Shown: positions 1-6,397 of the stretch, one piece after another
How positions within the stretch are numbered: the first letter of the stretch is position 1
How the letters are laid out: each line of letters starts with the position of its first letter
NCBI GenBank assembly: GCA_937927695.1
Contig: CALBRU010000134.1
Coordinates: 1 to 7,017, forward strand
Direction: 5' to 3'
Origin: an uncultured Thiomonas sp.
GTDB lineage: Bacteria > Pseudomonadota > Gammaproteobacteria > Burkholderiales > Burkholderiaceae_C
Length of the DNA: 7,017 bases
Position numbers and translations under genes: made by a program
The notes under the pieces: model-generated
The model's input: only the letters and a program-made list of their open reading frames with translations
Told to the model about the DNA's origin: nothing
Database searches by the model: none

Positions 1-55
1 ACCTCATGATTCGGTATGCCGTGTGACTCAATGGCTAAGTTGAGAGGATTGGGGG

Positions 56-85
56 TGTGGGGGGCGTGAAGCACGCTCCCCCACA
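56..85. repeat. Strong imperfect hairpin upstream of the MNT gene
   Basis: The arms 56-68 and 72-85 are complementary over 13 base pairs, with a three-base AAG loop and one bulged T at position 77. The stem is rich in G and C. No run of T follows on the + strand (the next bases are GCTCTGATATAAC), and none follows on the - strand, so it is not a classic Rho-independent terminator. It lies 22 bases before the ATG at 108. It could end transcription of an upstream gene with help from Rho, or it could be an operator or mRNA structure for the toxin-antitoxin pair. The pairing is read directly from the sequence; any role is a guess. Confidence 0.5.
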
Positions 86-92
86 GCTCTGA

Positions 93-98
93 TATAAC
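93..98 (+). promoter_or_regulatory. Possible -10 element (TATAAC) just before the MNT gene
   Basis: TATAAC lies nine bases before the ATG at 108 and resembles a sigma-70 -10 hexamer. A start site about seven bases downstream would give an almost leaderless transcript, which would fit the absence of a Shine-Dalgarno sequence in front of this ATG (the preceding bases are GACACCCCC). No convincing -35 hexamer is present at the right distance, because that region is taken up by the GC-rich hairpin. This is a weak call from one hexamer and its position. Confidence 0.2.
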
Positions 99-107
99 GA
101 CACCCCC

Positions 108-422
108 ATGCGACTCACTCCCGAACAACGCGAAATCATCCGGCAAGCCACCGCGACCGCGTTTGGCGCCGACGCCCGCGACTGGCTGTTCGGCTCCCGC
201 GTCGATGACAGAAAGCGCGGCGGTGACATCGATCTCCTCGTCCAGCCCGCGCATGCCGGCGGCGAACCCGGCGAGGCCGTAGTCGCCCTCACCCGCAAAC
301 TGCGCCTGCTCGGCCTGCTCGAACGGCAACTGGGCGAACGCAAGATCGATGTCATCATCGAAGTCCCCGGCGACACCCGCGACAACGTCCAGATCGCGCA
401 CGCCACCGGAATCCAGCTATGA
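108..422 (+). CDS. MNT-domain nucleotidyltransferase, MntA-like antitoxin
   Basis: This 104-residue protein is a minimal nucleotidyltransferase of the DNA polymerase beta superfamily. The signature GSX(9)DXD is visible: G29-S30 in WLFGSR, then D40 and D42 in GGDIDLLV. A third carboxylate is D81 in KIDVIIE. All three metal-binding acidic residues are therefore present and the domain looks complete for a family of about 100 residues. Characterised MntA antitoxins neutralise a HEPN-domain RNase partner (HepT) by adding AMP to a tyrosine near its active site. The stop codon overlaps the next ATG in ATGA at 419-422, the usual arrangement for the pair. No Shine-Dalgarno sequence is seen before the ATG. 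Codons end mostly in C or G and GC is visibly higher than in the glycan genes downstream. Antitoxin function is inferred from family and context; its present partner is truncated. Confidence 0.85.
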   Translation: MRLTPEQREIIRQATATAFGADARDWLFGSRVDDRKRGGDIDLLVQPAHAGGEPGEAVVALTRKLRLLGLLERQLGERKIDVIIEVPGDTRDNVQIAHATGIQL

Positions 423-730
423 CACTCCCGGTGGAACAAGCCGCCCTGCGCCACGCGCATCAACTTTGCCTGGGACACCGAGATGCCTTGCTGGACGCGC
501 TGACCGACCTTGACCAGCGTGGAATCGCCGCCGACGACCTTGACCACCTCAACTCCCAGGACCGCCGTCTGCTCGACCAGTTCGCCCATCGCTATACCCG
601 CCTGCAAGATGACATGGGCGCCCGCCTCTTCCCCGCCATCTTGCGCGCGCTCGGCGAGGAGATCGCCGCCATGCCGGTACTGGATCGTTGCCTGAGCAGT
701 GGAACCGGTTATGGTTTGGAATGCGCTTGA
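419..730 (+). CDS. HepT/HEPN-like partner of the MNT gene, C-terminally truncated, probably inactive
   Basis: The 103-residue product follows the MNT gene with an ATGA overlap. It is predicted mostly helical and carries RYTRLQDDMGARLFPAIL at residues 58-75, which I recognise from a family of MNT-associated HEPN-type proteins. From memory, members are about 140-160 residues and continue after the MPxLDR stretch into a helix containing the RNase motif RX(4-6)H with RN...H-Y residues. Here the resemblance stops at residue 90 (MPVLDR). The reading frame then runs through thirteen unrelated residues to a stop, and no RX(4-6)H is present in that tail. The last ten bases overlap the start of the flippase gene. 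I infer that a recombination or deletion removed the catalytic C-terminus, leaving a dead toxin beside an intact antitoxin. The family assignment is by motif memory and the pairing, so it is less certain than for the MNT gene. Confidence 0.65.
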   Translation: MTLPVEQAALRHAHQLCLGHRDALLDALTDLDQRGIAADDLDHLNSQDRRLLDQFAHRYTRLQDDMGARLFPAILRALGEEIAAMPVLDRCLSSGTGYGLECA

Positions 731-2076
731 ATCCGGTGATTGCCTGGTTCGAGCGTTTCCGCCTACGCCTATCCAGGTTCCATCCTGATCATTTTCGTAT
801 CGCCCGGGCAGCCTTTTGGGTTGGGCTATTTACTTTATCGGCGAAATTGATCGCGGCGGCCAAGGAAATGGCTATGGCCTGGCGGTATGGACTTGGACCG
901 GAGGTTGATGCGTACAACTTGGCTCTTACCTGGGCGACATGGCTTCCTGTCGTGTTGGCTGGTATTTTTGCAGCTGTACTGGTGCCTGCGTTATCCAGAC
1001 TCAACCTGCACGACTCATTGCAGCGCCATTATTTTCTTCAGGAGATCAACGGGCTGGCCGCATTGGTTAGCCTTGTGGTGACTTTACTGATCGGCCTGTT
1101 TGCATTCTGGGGATTCCCGTATTTCGCGTGGGGGCTGGATCAGGTAACGCAGGATCTCGCACATCAAATGCTGATCTCCTTACTTCCCCTGGTTGCGCTC
1201 ACTATCCTCATAGGCTTGCACGTCACCTTGCTGCAGGTGGGACATGATCGTGCATACCCAGCGGCTGAGGGGCTGCCCGCCTTGGCGGTGGTGGGTTTTA
1301 TCTTTGTTCTTGATGGTGCCGAAGGTCTGCCACTGGTCGCGGGCGTGTTGATCGGGACCGTTGCGCAATATATATGGCTTATGCAGCGGACTCGTCGTCA
1401 ATATGGTCGGATCGGCTTCGCCTGGCGATTTCACAGCCCAGAATGGGGGCCGCTATGGCGATTCGCAATATTGGTAGGGTTGGGACAATTGGTGATGAGC
1501 TTTGCCACTCCCCTTGACCAGCTCTATGCTGCCAGACTCGGGCCCGGTGCGTTGGCGACCCTGGGTTATTGCAACCGCATGATTGCGATCGTGCTCACTC
1601 TCGGCGCGCTAATCGTGTCTCGTGCGACTCTCCCGGTTTTTGCAGAGGGTGTGGCATCAGGTCAATTCGACCGAATAGGTGGCATGGCGGCGAAATTGGC
1701 GTTAGTTCTGTTGTTGCTTGGCGCTGTCGCGGCCCTGGCACTTGGGTGGTTCGCTCCTTGGATCGTTGCATTGCTGTTTGAAAACGGACGTTTTTCCCCG
1801 GAAGACACGCAACAGGTCGCACACCTGTTCCGGTACGCACTTTTTCAGGTGCCCTTCTCCTTTGCGCTGGTCGTGCTCGCTTCCTTGCTGGTCAGCGCAC
1901 GGCTGAATGCACTGAACCTGTGGGCGTCGATGCTTTTTATTGTCCTGAAAGTTGTGGGGCTGACACTACTTGTTGATTGGCTTGGGCTCGAAGGTGTGGT
2001 GCTTTCAACAGGAATCGCTTATGCGCTATCTGCTTTTTTTATCTTCATCGCGCTGCATCGGCGTCGGACTTGTTAA
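721..2076 (+). CDS. MurJ/MviN-type polysaccharide lipid-carrier flippase (Wzx role likely)
   Basis: This is a 451-residue inner-membrane protein of the MOP exporter superfamily, with about 12-14 hydrophobic segments along its length (clear ones near residues 30-48, 110-130, 150-171, 282-300, 323-355, 376-392 and 422-445). MurJ-like signatures are LDQLYAARLGPGALATLGY at 255-273 and LLFENGRFSPEDT at 351-363. MurJ itself exports lipid II and is usually about 510 residues. This shorter copy, sitting among glycan-modifying genes, more likely flips an undecaprenyl-linked repeat unit. ATG at 721 was chosen. An in-frame TTG at 688 would add 11 residues, but neither start has a good Shine-Dalgarno sequence. 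The start overlaps the end of the truncated HEPN gene, so translation may be coupled to it. GC and third-position G/C are lower than in the toxin-antitoxin genes. Flippase identity is fairly secure; the substrate is inferred. Confidence 0.85.
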   Translation: MRLNPVIAWFERFRLRLSRFHPDHFRIARAAFWVGLFTLSAKLIAAAKEMAMAWRYGLGPEVDAYNLALTWATWLPVVLAGIFAAVLVPALSRLNLHDSLQRHYFLQEINGLAALVSLVVTLLIGLFAFWGFPYFAWGLDQVTQDLAHQMLISLLPLVALTILIGLHVTLLQVGHDRAYPAAEGLPALAVVGFIFVLDGAEGLPLVAGVLIGTVAQYIWLMQRTRRQYGRIGFAWRFHSPEWGPLWRFAILVGLGQLVMSFATPLDQLYAARLGPGALATLGYCNRMIAIVLTLGALIVSRATLPVFAEGVASGQFDRIGGMAAKLALVLLLLGAVAALALGWFAPWIVALLFENGRFSPEDTQQVAHLFRYALFQVPFSFALVVLASLLVSARLNALNLWASMLFIVLKVVGLTLLVDWLGLEGVVLSTGIAYALSAFFIFIALHRRRTC

Positions 2077-2089
2077 ACGGTAATTTTTC

Positions 2090-3670
2090 ATGGCAAGCAT
2101 GCATTGGAAGGAATACGAGTATTTCGTGCCATCGTGGCGCGAGCGGGTGGAGGCGATGGCCATTTTTATTGACGCGGGTGAAGTCGTGGTCGATTTGGGC
2201 TGTGGTCAGCAACACCTACGCAACTTGATTCCACCTGACTGTGAATATATCCCAGTCGATTACACAAGCCGCACTACGGATACGCTGGTTTGTGATTTCA
2301 ATTGCTACAAGTTTCCCGCCGTGTTTGTTGATGTAGCTTTCGTGTCAGGCGTTCTGGAATACGTACTTGATGTCGACTGGTTCATCGAGCGCTGCACCAA
2401 TCAATCCGAAACGAAAGTGGTCATTTCCTATTGCTGCTGGGATGGTTCCGCCGTCAGTCTACGCGCTCGCAATCAAAATCACTGGGTCAATCGACTGACC
2501 GAGGACGAAGTGATCGGCAAGTTTGAGGCGCATGGTTATGCACTTGCTGATCGGGTTGGGATGGGGGCGACCACGATCTGGAATTTTCAGCGCAAACACG
2601 CCAGGCAACCTTACGGTGTACTGATATATCCAACCCAACTGCAAAATCTTGGTGACTATACCCAGGCGGCTGCCGTGACCTCGATCACGGGGCGGCCCGA
2701 AGACGCGGTGTTTCTGTCTCGTGAGGATTTGCATCGCTATCGCGGCAAGCCACTACCCGTGATTTGCAATGGCTGGTTTGCTCATGATGTGGTTTTTCCG
2801 CCTGCGGACAGGCTTGTCCCTCTTTATATATCCCTACACATCGCAACCCACGCCAGACAATGGTTTGCGACGTCCGCAATGCTTGAGCATTTGCGTCGGT
2901 ACGCGCCAATCGGCTGCCGTGACAGGGCGACGATGGACTTTCTGATCGAGCAAGGAGTGCCCGCCTATTTCTCCCATTGTGTGACGCTGGGCCTGGGGTT
3001 GCACATTGCACAGTCGCCCGCGAGCATCTCTCCGGCGACCAATAGGGTGTACCTGATCGATCCCCCTGTAGTCCGGCCCAAGAAAAAGCTGTCACTCCTC
3101 GGCCTGTTGTACAAGGGGCTGACTCAACCGCGCTTGTTGCGCCCTGGTTGGTTGTTCGCGCAGGCTCAACAAAATCCGGTGCGGCGATTCGCCTACAGTC
3201 TGTTGTTTGCCGGGATGTATGGGCCGCTGATCAAGAGATTGGGGATGGACAGGGTGGTTTGCGAGTCGCAGTTCGTGCCTCTGGGGCAGGGCAATTCCGC
3301 ATGCGGTGAATTACTCGGCCGAGTCATGACTCGCATCCAGTCCTATCGTCAAGTGCGCGCCGTAATTACTGGGCGCATCCATGTTGCCATTCCGGCCCGA
3401 GCGGCCGGAGCTCGGGTCGTGTTTGCCCGACCCCTCGGACTTTCCAGCCAGGAACACAACCGGATTCAGGATCATCAATCGCTGTTTGCGGCCACGGTGG
3501 ATGTTTTCCCAGGGCGCGCGCCTGTCGATGCCATTCTCAACGCAGTCGAACGTTGCGGGCGACAAGGGATGGATGACCAAGACGTGGCAGAGTTGGTGAC
3601 CATGCAGACACAGCGAATTCATGCATTTCTTGCTAGCTTCGACAGTCCAGCCACTCCTGACAGCCTTTGA
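2090..3670 (+). CDS. Fusion protein: class I SAM methyltransferase and polysaccharide pyruvyl transferase
   Basis: The 526-residue protein has two enzymatic domains. Residues 1-168 are a compact SAM-dependent methyltransferase: motif I VVVDLGCGQ at 32-40, an acidic D57 in YIPVDY for ribose binding, and VAFVSGVLEYVLDVDW at 82-97 in place of the usual motif after strand 4. Residues 175-505 look like a polysaccharide pyruvyl transferase: NLGDYTQAAAV at 186-196, the GCRDRATMDFLIEQGV stretch at 275-290, and GRIHVAIPARAAG at 428-440 with the conserved R/H pair near the PEP site. Such enzymes move a pyruvyl group from phosphoenolpyruvate onto a sugar, often as a ketal that adds negative charge. Only about ten residues link the domains, with no internal stop. 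The gene starts 13 bases after the flippase with a weak ACGG Shine-Dalgarno; ATG at 2099 is an alternative. Its stop overlaps the next start. The substrate is unknown; some proteins of this family carry out other reactions. Confidence 0.8.
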   Translation: MASMHWKEYEYFVPSWRERVEAMAIFIDAGEVVVDLGCGQQHLRNLIPPDCEYIPVDYTSRTTDTLVCDFNCYKFPAVFVDVAFVSGVLEYVLDVDWFIERCTNQSETKVVISYCCWDGSAVSLRARNQNHWVNRLTEDEVIGKFEAHGYALADRVGMGATTIWNFQRKHARQPYGVLIYPTQLQNLGDYTQAAAVTSITGRPEDAVFLSREDLHRYRGKPLPVICNGWFAHDVVFPPADRLVPLYISLHIATHARQWFATSAMLEHLRRYAPIGCRDRATMDFLIEQGVPAYFSHCVTLGLGLHIAQSPASISPATNRVYLIDPPVVRPKKKLSLLGLLYKGLTQPRLLRPGWLFAQAQQNPVRRFAYSLLFAGMYGPLIKRLGMDRVVCESQFVPLGQGNSACGELLGRVMTRIQSYRQVRAVITGRIHVAIPARAAGARVVFARPLGLSSQEHNRIQDHQSLFAATVDVFPGRAPVDAILNAVERCGRQGMDDQDVAELVTMQTQRIHAFLASFDSPATPDSL

Positions 3671-4791
3671 AACTCCTCATATTCATACACTCATTGTCTG
3701 TTGGAGGTGCGGAGCGTGTCGCCGCGCAGATGGCTACCCGTTGGGTGCAAGATGGCGCGGATGTCGTGTTGGTAACAACCGCATCACTTCTGGAGGATGG
3801 TTATGCGCTTGATCCCAGGGTCCATCGGATTGCACTGGATGCAGCCCGCAACAGTGGTTCATTGTGGGACGCCATGAAAAACAATCTGGACAGACTGCGT
3901 CTCTTGCGGAGAATTCTGCGTGATGAGCGTCCGGATGTAGCCCTCGCGGTGATGAGTACTTCCTCCGTTCAGTTAGCCATTGCTGGGTGGGGTCTAACAC
4001 TGGTTCGGATTGGCAGTGAACACCGCCAACCTGATCGAGCGTCACTTGGCAGATCCTGGAATTTTTTGTGCCGACATAGTTATCGCCTGCTTGATGCCGT
4101 GGTCGCTCTGACACCAGAAGGCGCGGACTGGATCATGCGTCACACCAGCGCACGACGGGTGCCGGTCATTCCGAACTCGGTGAGTCTTCCGCTGCGTGAT
4201 GAGGCGCCTGCCATATCACCAGATTCGGTAGGTTCCAACGCATGCAAGCGGCTGCTGGCGGTAGGGCGACTCACCCCGGTGAAGGGGTTCACGACCCTTC
4301 TGGCAGCCTATGCGAAAATTGCATTTCAGCATGAGGACTGGGAACTGGTCATCGTTGGCACAGGCCCTGATCGTGCAATGCTCGAGCAACGCATCGCCCA
4401 ACTGGGTTTGCAAGGACGAGTGTGGTTGCCCGGTCGGGTTGGCAACATGGCCGATTGGTATCGGAGCGCCCATCTGTTCGTGTCAGCCTCCCTGCATGAA
4501 GCATTCCCTATGGCGCTACTGGAGGCAATGGCGCATGGACTGCCCACCGTAGCTTTCGATTGCGAGGCAGGCCCCCGCAACATCATTCGCCATGGCGTGG
4601 ATGGGTTACTGGCGCCGCCAGGCAATTCCGTGGCTCTGGCAGAAAATTTGGCGCGCCTCATGGCAAACGATGAAATGCGAATTTTCCTTGGCAGTCACGC
4701 CATCGAGGTAACCAGTAGATTCTCCGAAGAGAATATTCATGCCATGTGGCAACGGCTTTTTCAGGAACTCATCCATGCCCGCAACACCTGA
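3667..4791 (+). CDS. GT4-family glycosyltransferase (GT-B fold)
   Basis: This 374-residue retaining glycosyltransferase has both Rossmann-like domains. The N-terminal acceptor side begins with the glycine-rich SVGGAERVA at 11-19 and carries GSEHRQP at 116-122, a pattern seen in HexNAc-type transferases. The C-terminal donor side starts at LLAVGRLTPVKGF (196-208), with R201 and K206 expected to hold the nucleotide diphosphate, and contains the EX7E motif E278-AFPMALL-E286. No signal peptide or membrane span is seen, so it should work on the cytoplasmic face, adding a sugar to a lipid-linked glycan. The start is TTG at 3667, overlapping the previous stop in TTGA. No closer ATG preserves the N-terminal strand, and translational coupling would explain the poor start. 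It overlaps the next gene by 17 bases. Donor and acceptor sugars cannot be read from the sequence. Confidence 0.9.
   Translation: MKLLIFIHSLSVGGAERVAAQMATRWVQDGADVVLVTTASLLEDGYALDPRVHRIALDAARNSGSLWDAMKNNLDRLRLLRRILRDERPDVALAVMSTSSVQLAIAGWGLTLVRIGSEHRQPDRASLGRSWNFLCRHSYRLLDAVVALTPEGADWIMRHTSARRVPVIPNSVSLPLRDEAPAISPDSVGSNACKRLLAVGRLTPVKGFTTLLAAYAKIAFQHEDWELVIVGTGPDRAMLEQRIAQLGLQGRVWLPGRVGNMADWYRSAHLFVSASLHEAFPMALLEAMAHGLPTVAFDCEAGPRNIIRHGVDGLLAPPGNSVALAENLARLMANDEMRIFLGSHAIEVTSRFSEENIHAMWQRLFQELIHARNT
4763..4767 (+). promoter_or_regulatory. Shine-Dalgarno AGGAA setting the start of the following methyltransferase at 4775
   Basis: AGGAA lies seven bases before the ATG at 4775, inside the end of the glycosyltransferase gene. 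The longer frame that opens with ATG at 4739 has no comparable site, and its extra 12 residues look like out-of-frame glycosyltransferase coding. This decides the start in favour of 4775. Confidence 0.6.
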
Positions 4792-5512
4792 ATCGTCGCT
4801 TGGTCGTGCCTACCGTGTTTTTTATGAATGGCTATGCGGACGCCATCCCGGAACCAGACCCTGGCATTTCCAATGGTTGCCGGATGTCTTGATGCTGCGC
4901 AGCCTGAACCGTCATTTGCCCGCATTGACTGGAAGGGTGCTGGATGTGGGGTGTGGTGAGCAGCCCTATAAGGGAATTCTGCGATCGGCGGAGCAATATG
5001 TCGGCGTGGACATCGAGGACAATGGGAAAACCGATGTGGTCGTGGAGAGCCAGCGTTGGCCATTCATGGACAAGAGCTTCGACGCCGTGTTGATGAATCA
5101 AGTGATGGAATACCTCTGCGATCCAGGCCAGACCATATCCGAAATCCGTAGGGTTCTGCGACCAGGGGGGCAGGCGATCATCAGCATGCCTTTCCTGTTC
5201 AATGAACATGGTGCTCGGGACTGCATTCGGCTGACGGCGCATGGCTCCGAGGCGTTGTTCCCGGGTTTTCACACGATCGTCGTTGAAAAACAGGGCGGCA
5301 TCGGTAGTACGTCAGCCATCCTGTGGCTGAACTGGATCGATACAACGCTGAACCGTCGCTTCTGGACACGTCTGACTCGTCCGGCATTACTGCCTGTCTG
5401 GCTACCGTCCTGCCTGCTAGCCAACTTGCTCGGCTTACTGCTGGATCGGCTGGACAGGACGGGTTGTTTCTATAGCAATCTGCTCATCGTCCTGGAAAGA
5501 TGCGATGGCTGA
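4775..5512 (+). CDS. Class I SAM-dependent methyltransferase of a glycan cluster (Methyltransf_11 type)
   Basis: The 245-residue protein has the class I SAM fold in order: motif I RVLDVGCGEQPY at 54-65, the acidic strand-2 end VGVDI at 76-80, SFDAVLMNQVMEYL at 101-114 and the post-motif RRVLRPGGQAIISMPF at 125-140. The following RDCIRLTAHGSEALF (148-162) is the region that often shapes the acceptor pocket in polysaccharide-cluster members. A hydrophobic stretch near residues 203-226 (leucine-rich, with PVWLPSCLLANLL) might sit against the membrane, where the lipid-linked substrate would be. The start at 4775 is supported by AGGAA seven bases upstream. The gene overlaps the glycosyltransferase by 17 bases, consistent with one operon. 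It most likely O-methylates a sugar of the repeat unit or caps the chain. The exact acceptor is unknown, and these domains are too broad to name one. Confidence 0.85.
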   Translation: MPATPESSLGRAYRVFYEWLCGRHPGTRPWHFQWLPDVLMLRSLNRHLPALTGRVLDVGCGEQPYKGILRSAEQYVGVDIEDNGKTDVVVESQRWPFMDKSFDAVLMNQVMEYLCDPGQTISEIRRVLRPGGQAIISMPFLFNEHGARDCIRLTAHGSEALFPGFHTIVVEKQGGIGSTSAILWLNWIDTTLNRRFWTRLTRPALLPVWLPSCLLANLLGLLLDRLDRTGCFYSNLLIVLERCDG

Positions 5513-5528
5513 GGTCTGCGCACAGTTT

Positions 5529-5534
5529 AGAGAA
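5529..5534 (+). promoter_or_regulatory. Shine-Dalgarno-like AGAGAA setting the start of the TylF-type gene at 5542
   Basis: AGAGAA sits seven bases before ATG 5542. The same frame also has an ATG at 5500, inside the end of the previous gene, but the GGAAAG there touches the ATG with no spacing. The later start is therefore preferred, leaving 29 bases between the genes. Confidence 0.5.
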
Positions 5535-5541
5535 CACGCCA

Positions 5542-6300
5542 ATGTTGCAACGTCTTAAGAACTGGCTGAAGCGCTCTTCCAATAGCTACTCCGGCAGGAA
5601 GTTGCTGGCGAAACTTGGCATGGCGGATGTTGCGTTGATCGGCCGCATTCGTGACCAGCGCCTGAGCTATTTGTCGGAGGGCAAGCTGGCCAACCTTTGT
5701 TTGCTCTGCCGGGAAGCCGAACGGCAGAACCTCCCGGGAGTGTTCATCGAAGCGGGCTGTGCCTTGGGTGGCTCCGCCATCCTCATCGCATCGGCAAAAA
5801 GCGTTGCTCGCCCTTTGCAACTCTATGACGTATTCGGTCAGATCCCCCCGCCTACATCGGGGGATACGGCAGAGGTCCATGCCCGTTACCAGACCATCGT
5901 CGAGGGAAAATCAGTCGGCATCGGCGGCGATCCGTACTATGGCTATCAATCCAATCTCGACGCCGTCGTGCGGGCAAATCTGACCGATTACGGCATTGAT
6001 TGCACGCAGCATTCCGTGACGCTGATAAAGGGACTGGTGGAGGAAACCCTACGGCTCGACCAACCGGTGGCGTTCGCCCACATCGATGTGGATTGGTATC
6101 AACCCGTGAAAACCTGTCTGGAGCGCATCTTTCCGAATCTGGTCGTTGGTGGCAGTTTGGTCCTGGATGATTACTTCGCTTGGGGGGGATGTAGAAAGGC
6201 GGCAGATGAGTATCTGTTCAGGGTGAAGCGAGAGGTCAAGCTCGACAAGCAGGCCAGTGCGCTAATCATCACCCGCCGCCGACCACGTGATGGGATTTGA
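5542..6300 (+). CDS. TylF/MycF-type O-methyltransferase
   Basis: This 252-residue protein matches the TylF (macrocin O-methyltransferase) family in layout and length. SAM-binding FIEAGCALGGSAILIA is at 68-83 and YDVFG at 95-99. HIDVDWYQPVKTCLE at 170-184 and SLVLDDYFAWGGCRKA at 195-210 supply the acidic residues (D172 or D174, D199, D200) that coordinate the divalent metal in characterised members. TylF and MycF methylate hydroxyls of deoxysugars already attached to macrolides. Relatives in polysaccharide loci are thought to methylate glycan sugars, which fits here because no polyketide genes are visible. The start at 5542 is chosen from its Shine-Dalgarno-like sequence; starting at 5500 would add 14 residues. 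The 29-base gap to the preceding gene supports co-transcription. Family identity is strong; the sugar and hydroxyl position are not known. Confidence 0.88.
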   Translation: MLQRLKNWLKRSSNSYSGRKLLAKLGMADVALIGRIRDQRLSYLSEGKLANLCLLCREAERQNLPGVFIEAGCALGGSAILIASAKSVARPLQLYDVFGQIPPPTSGDTAEVHARYQTIVEGKSVGIGGDPYYGYQSNLDAVVRANLTDYGIDCTQHSVTLIKGLVEETLRLDQPVAFAHIDVDWYQPVKTCLERIFPNLVVGGSLVLDDYFAWGGCRKAADEYLFRVKREVKLDKQASALIITRRRPRDGI

Positions 6301-6397
6301 TGTAAATGCCATGTGTTCGTGACGCTTCAGCCGCTGCCATGTTTCTCTGTCCTGCCGATGATCAAGTCCCCGATGGGTGGGGATATCCGCGCGTGTT
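6301..6397. other. 97-base gap with a small GC-rich inverted repeat
   Basis: This is the widest gap in the glycan block. A five-base-pair stem (TCCCC at 6367-6371 with GGGGA at 6379-6383) has a seven-base loop and ends 14 bases before the ATG at 6398. There is no T-tract, so it is not a convincing terminator. No clear -35/-10 pair was found, so whether the last gene has its own promoter is open. Confidence 0.3.

Noticed and set aside
27..44. A five-base inverted repeat (CTCAA/TTGAG) near the left edge
   Set aside because: Such short arms with an eight-base loop are expected by chance.
56..85. The hairpin as a Rho-independent terminator
   Set aside because: There is no T-tract on either side of the stem, so only the hairpin itself is reported.
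35..607. A 190-residue open frame on the - strand opposite the MNT and HEPN genes
   Set aside because: It is rich in Ser, Arg and Pro without any recognisable motif and covers two better-supported + strand genes. It is a frame shadow of GC-rich coding sequence.
4739..4774. A longer N-terminus for the methyltransferase at 4775
   Set aside because: The extra 12 residues lie fully within glycosyltransferase coding in another frame, and the Shine-Dalgarno sequence AGGAA points to 4775.
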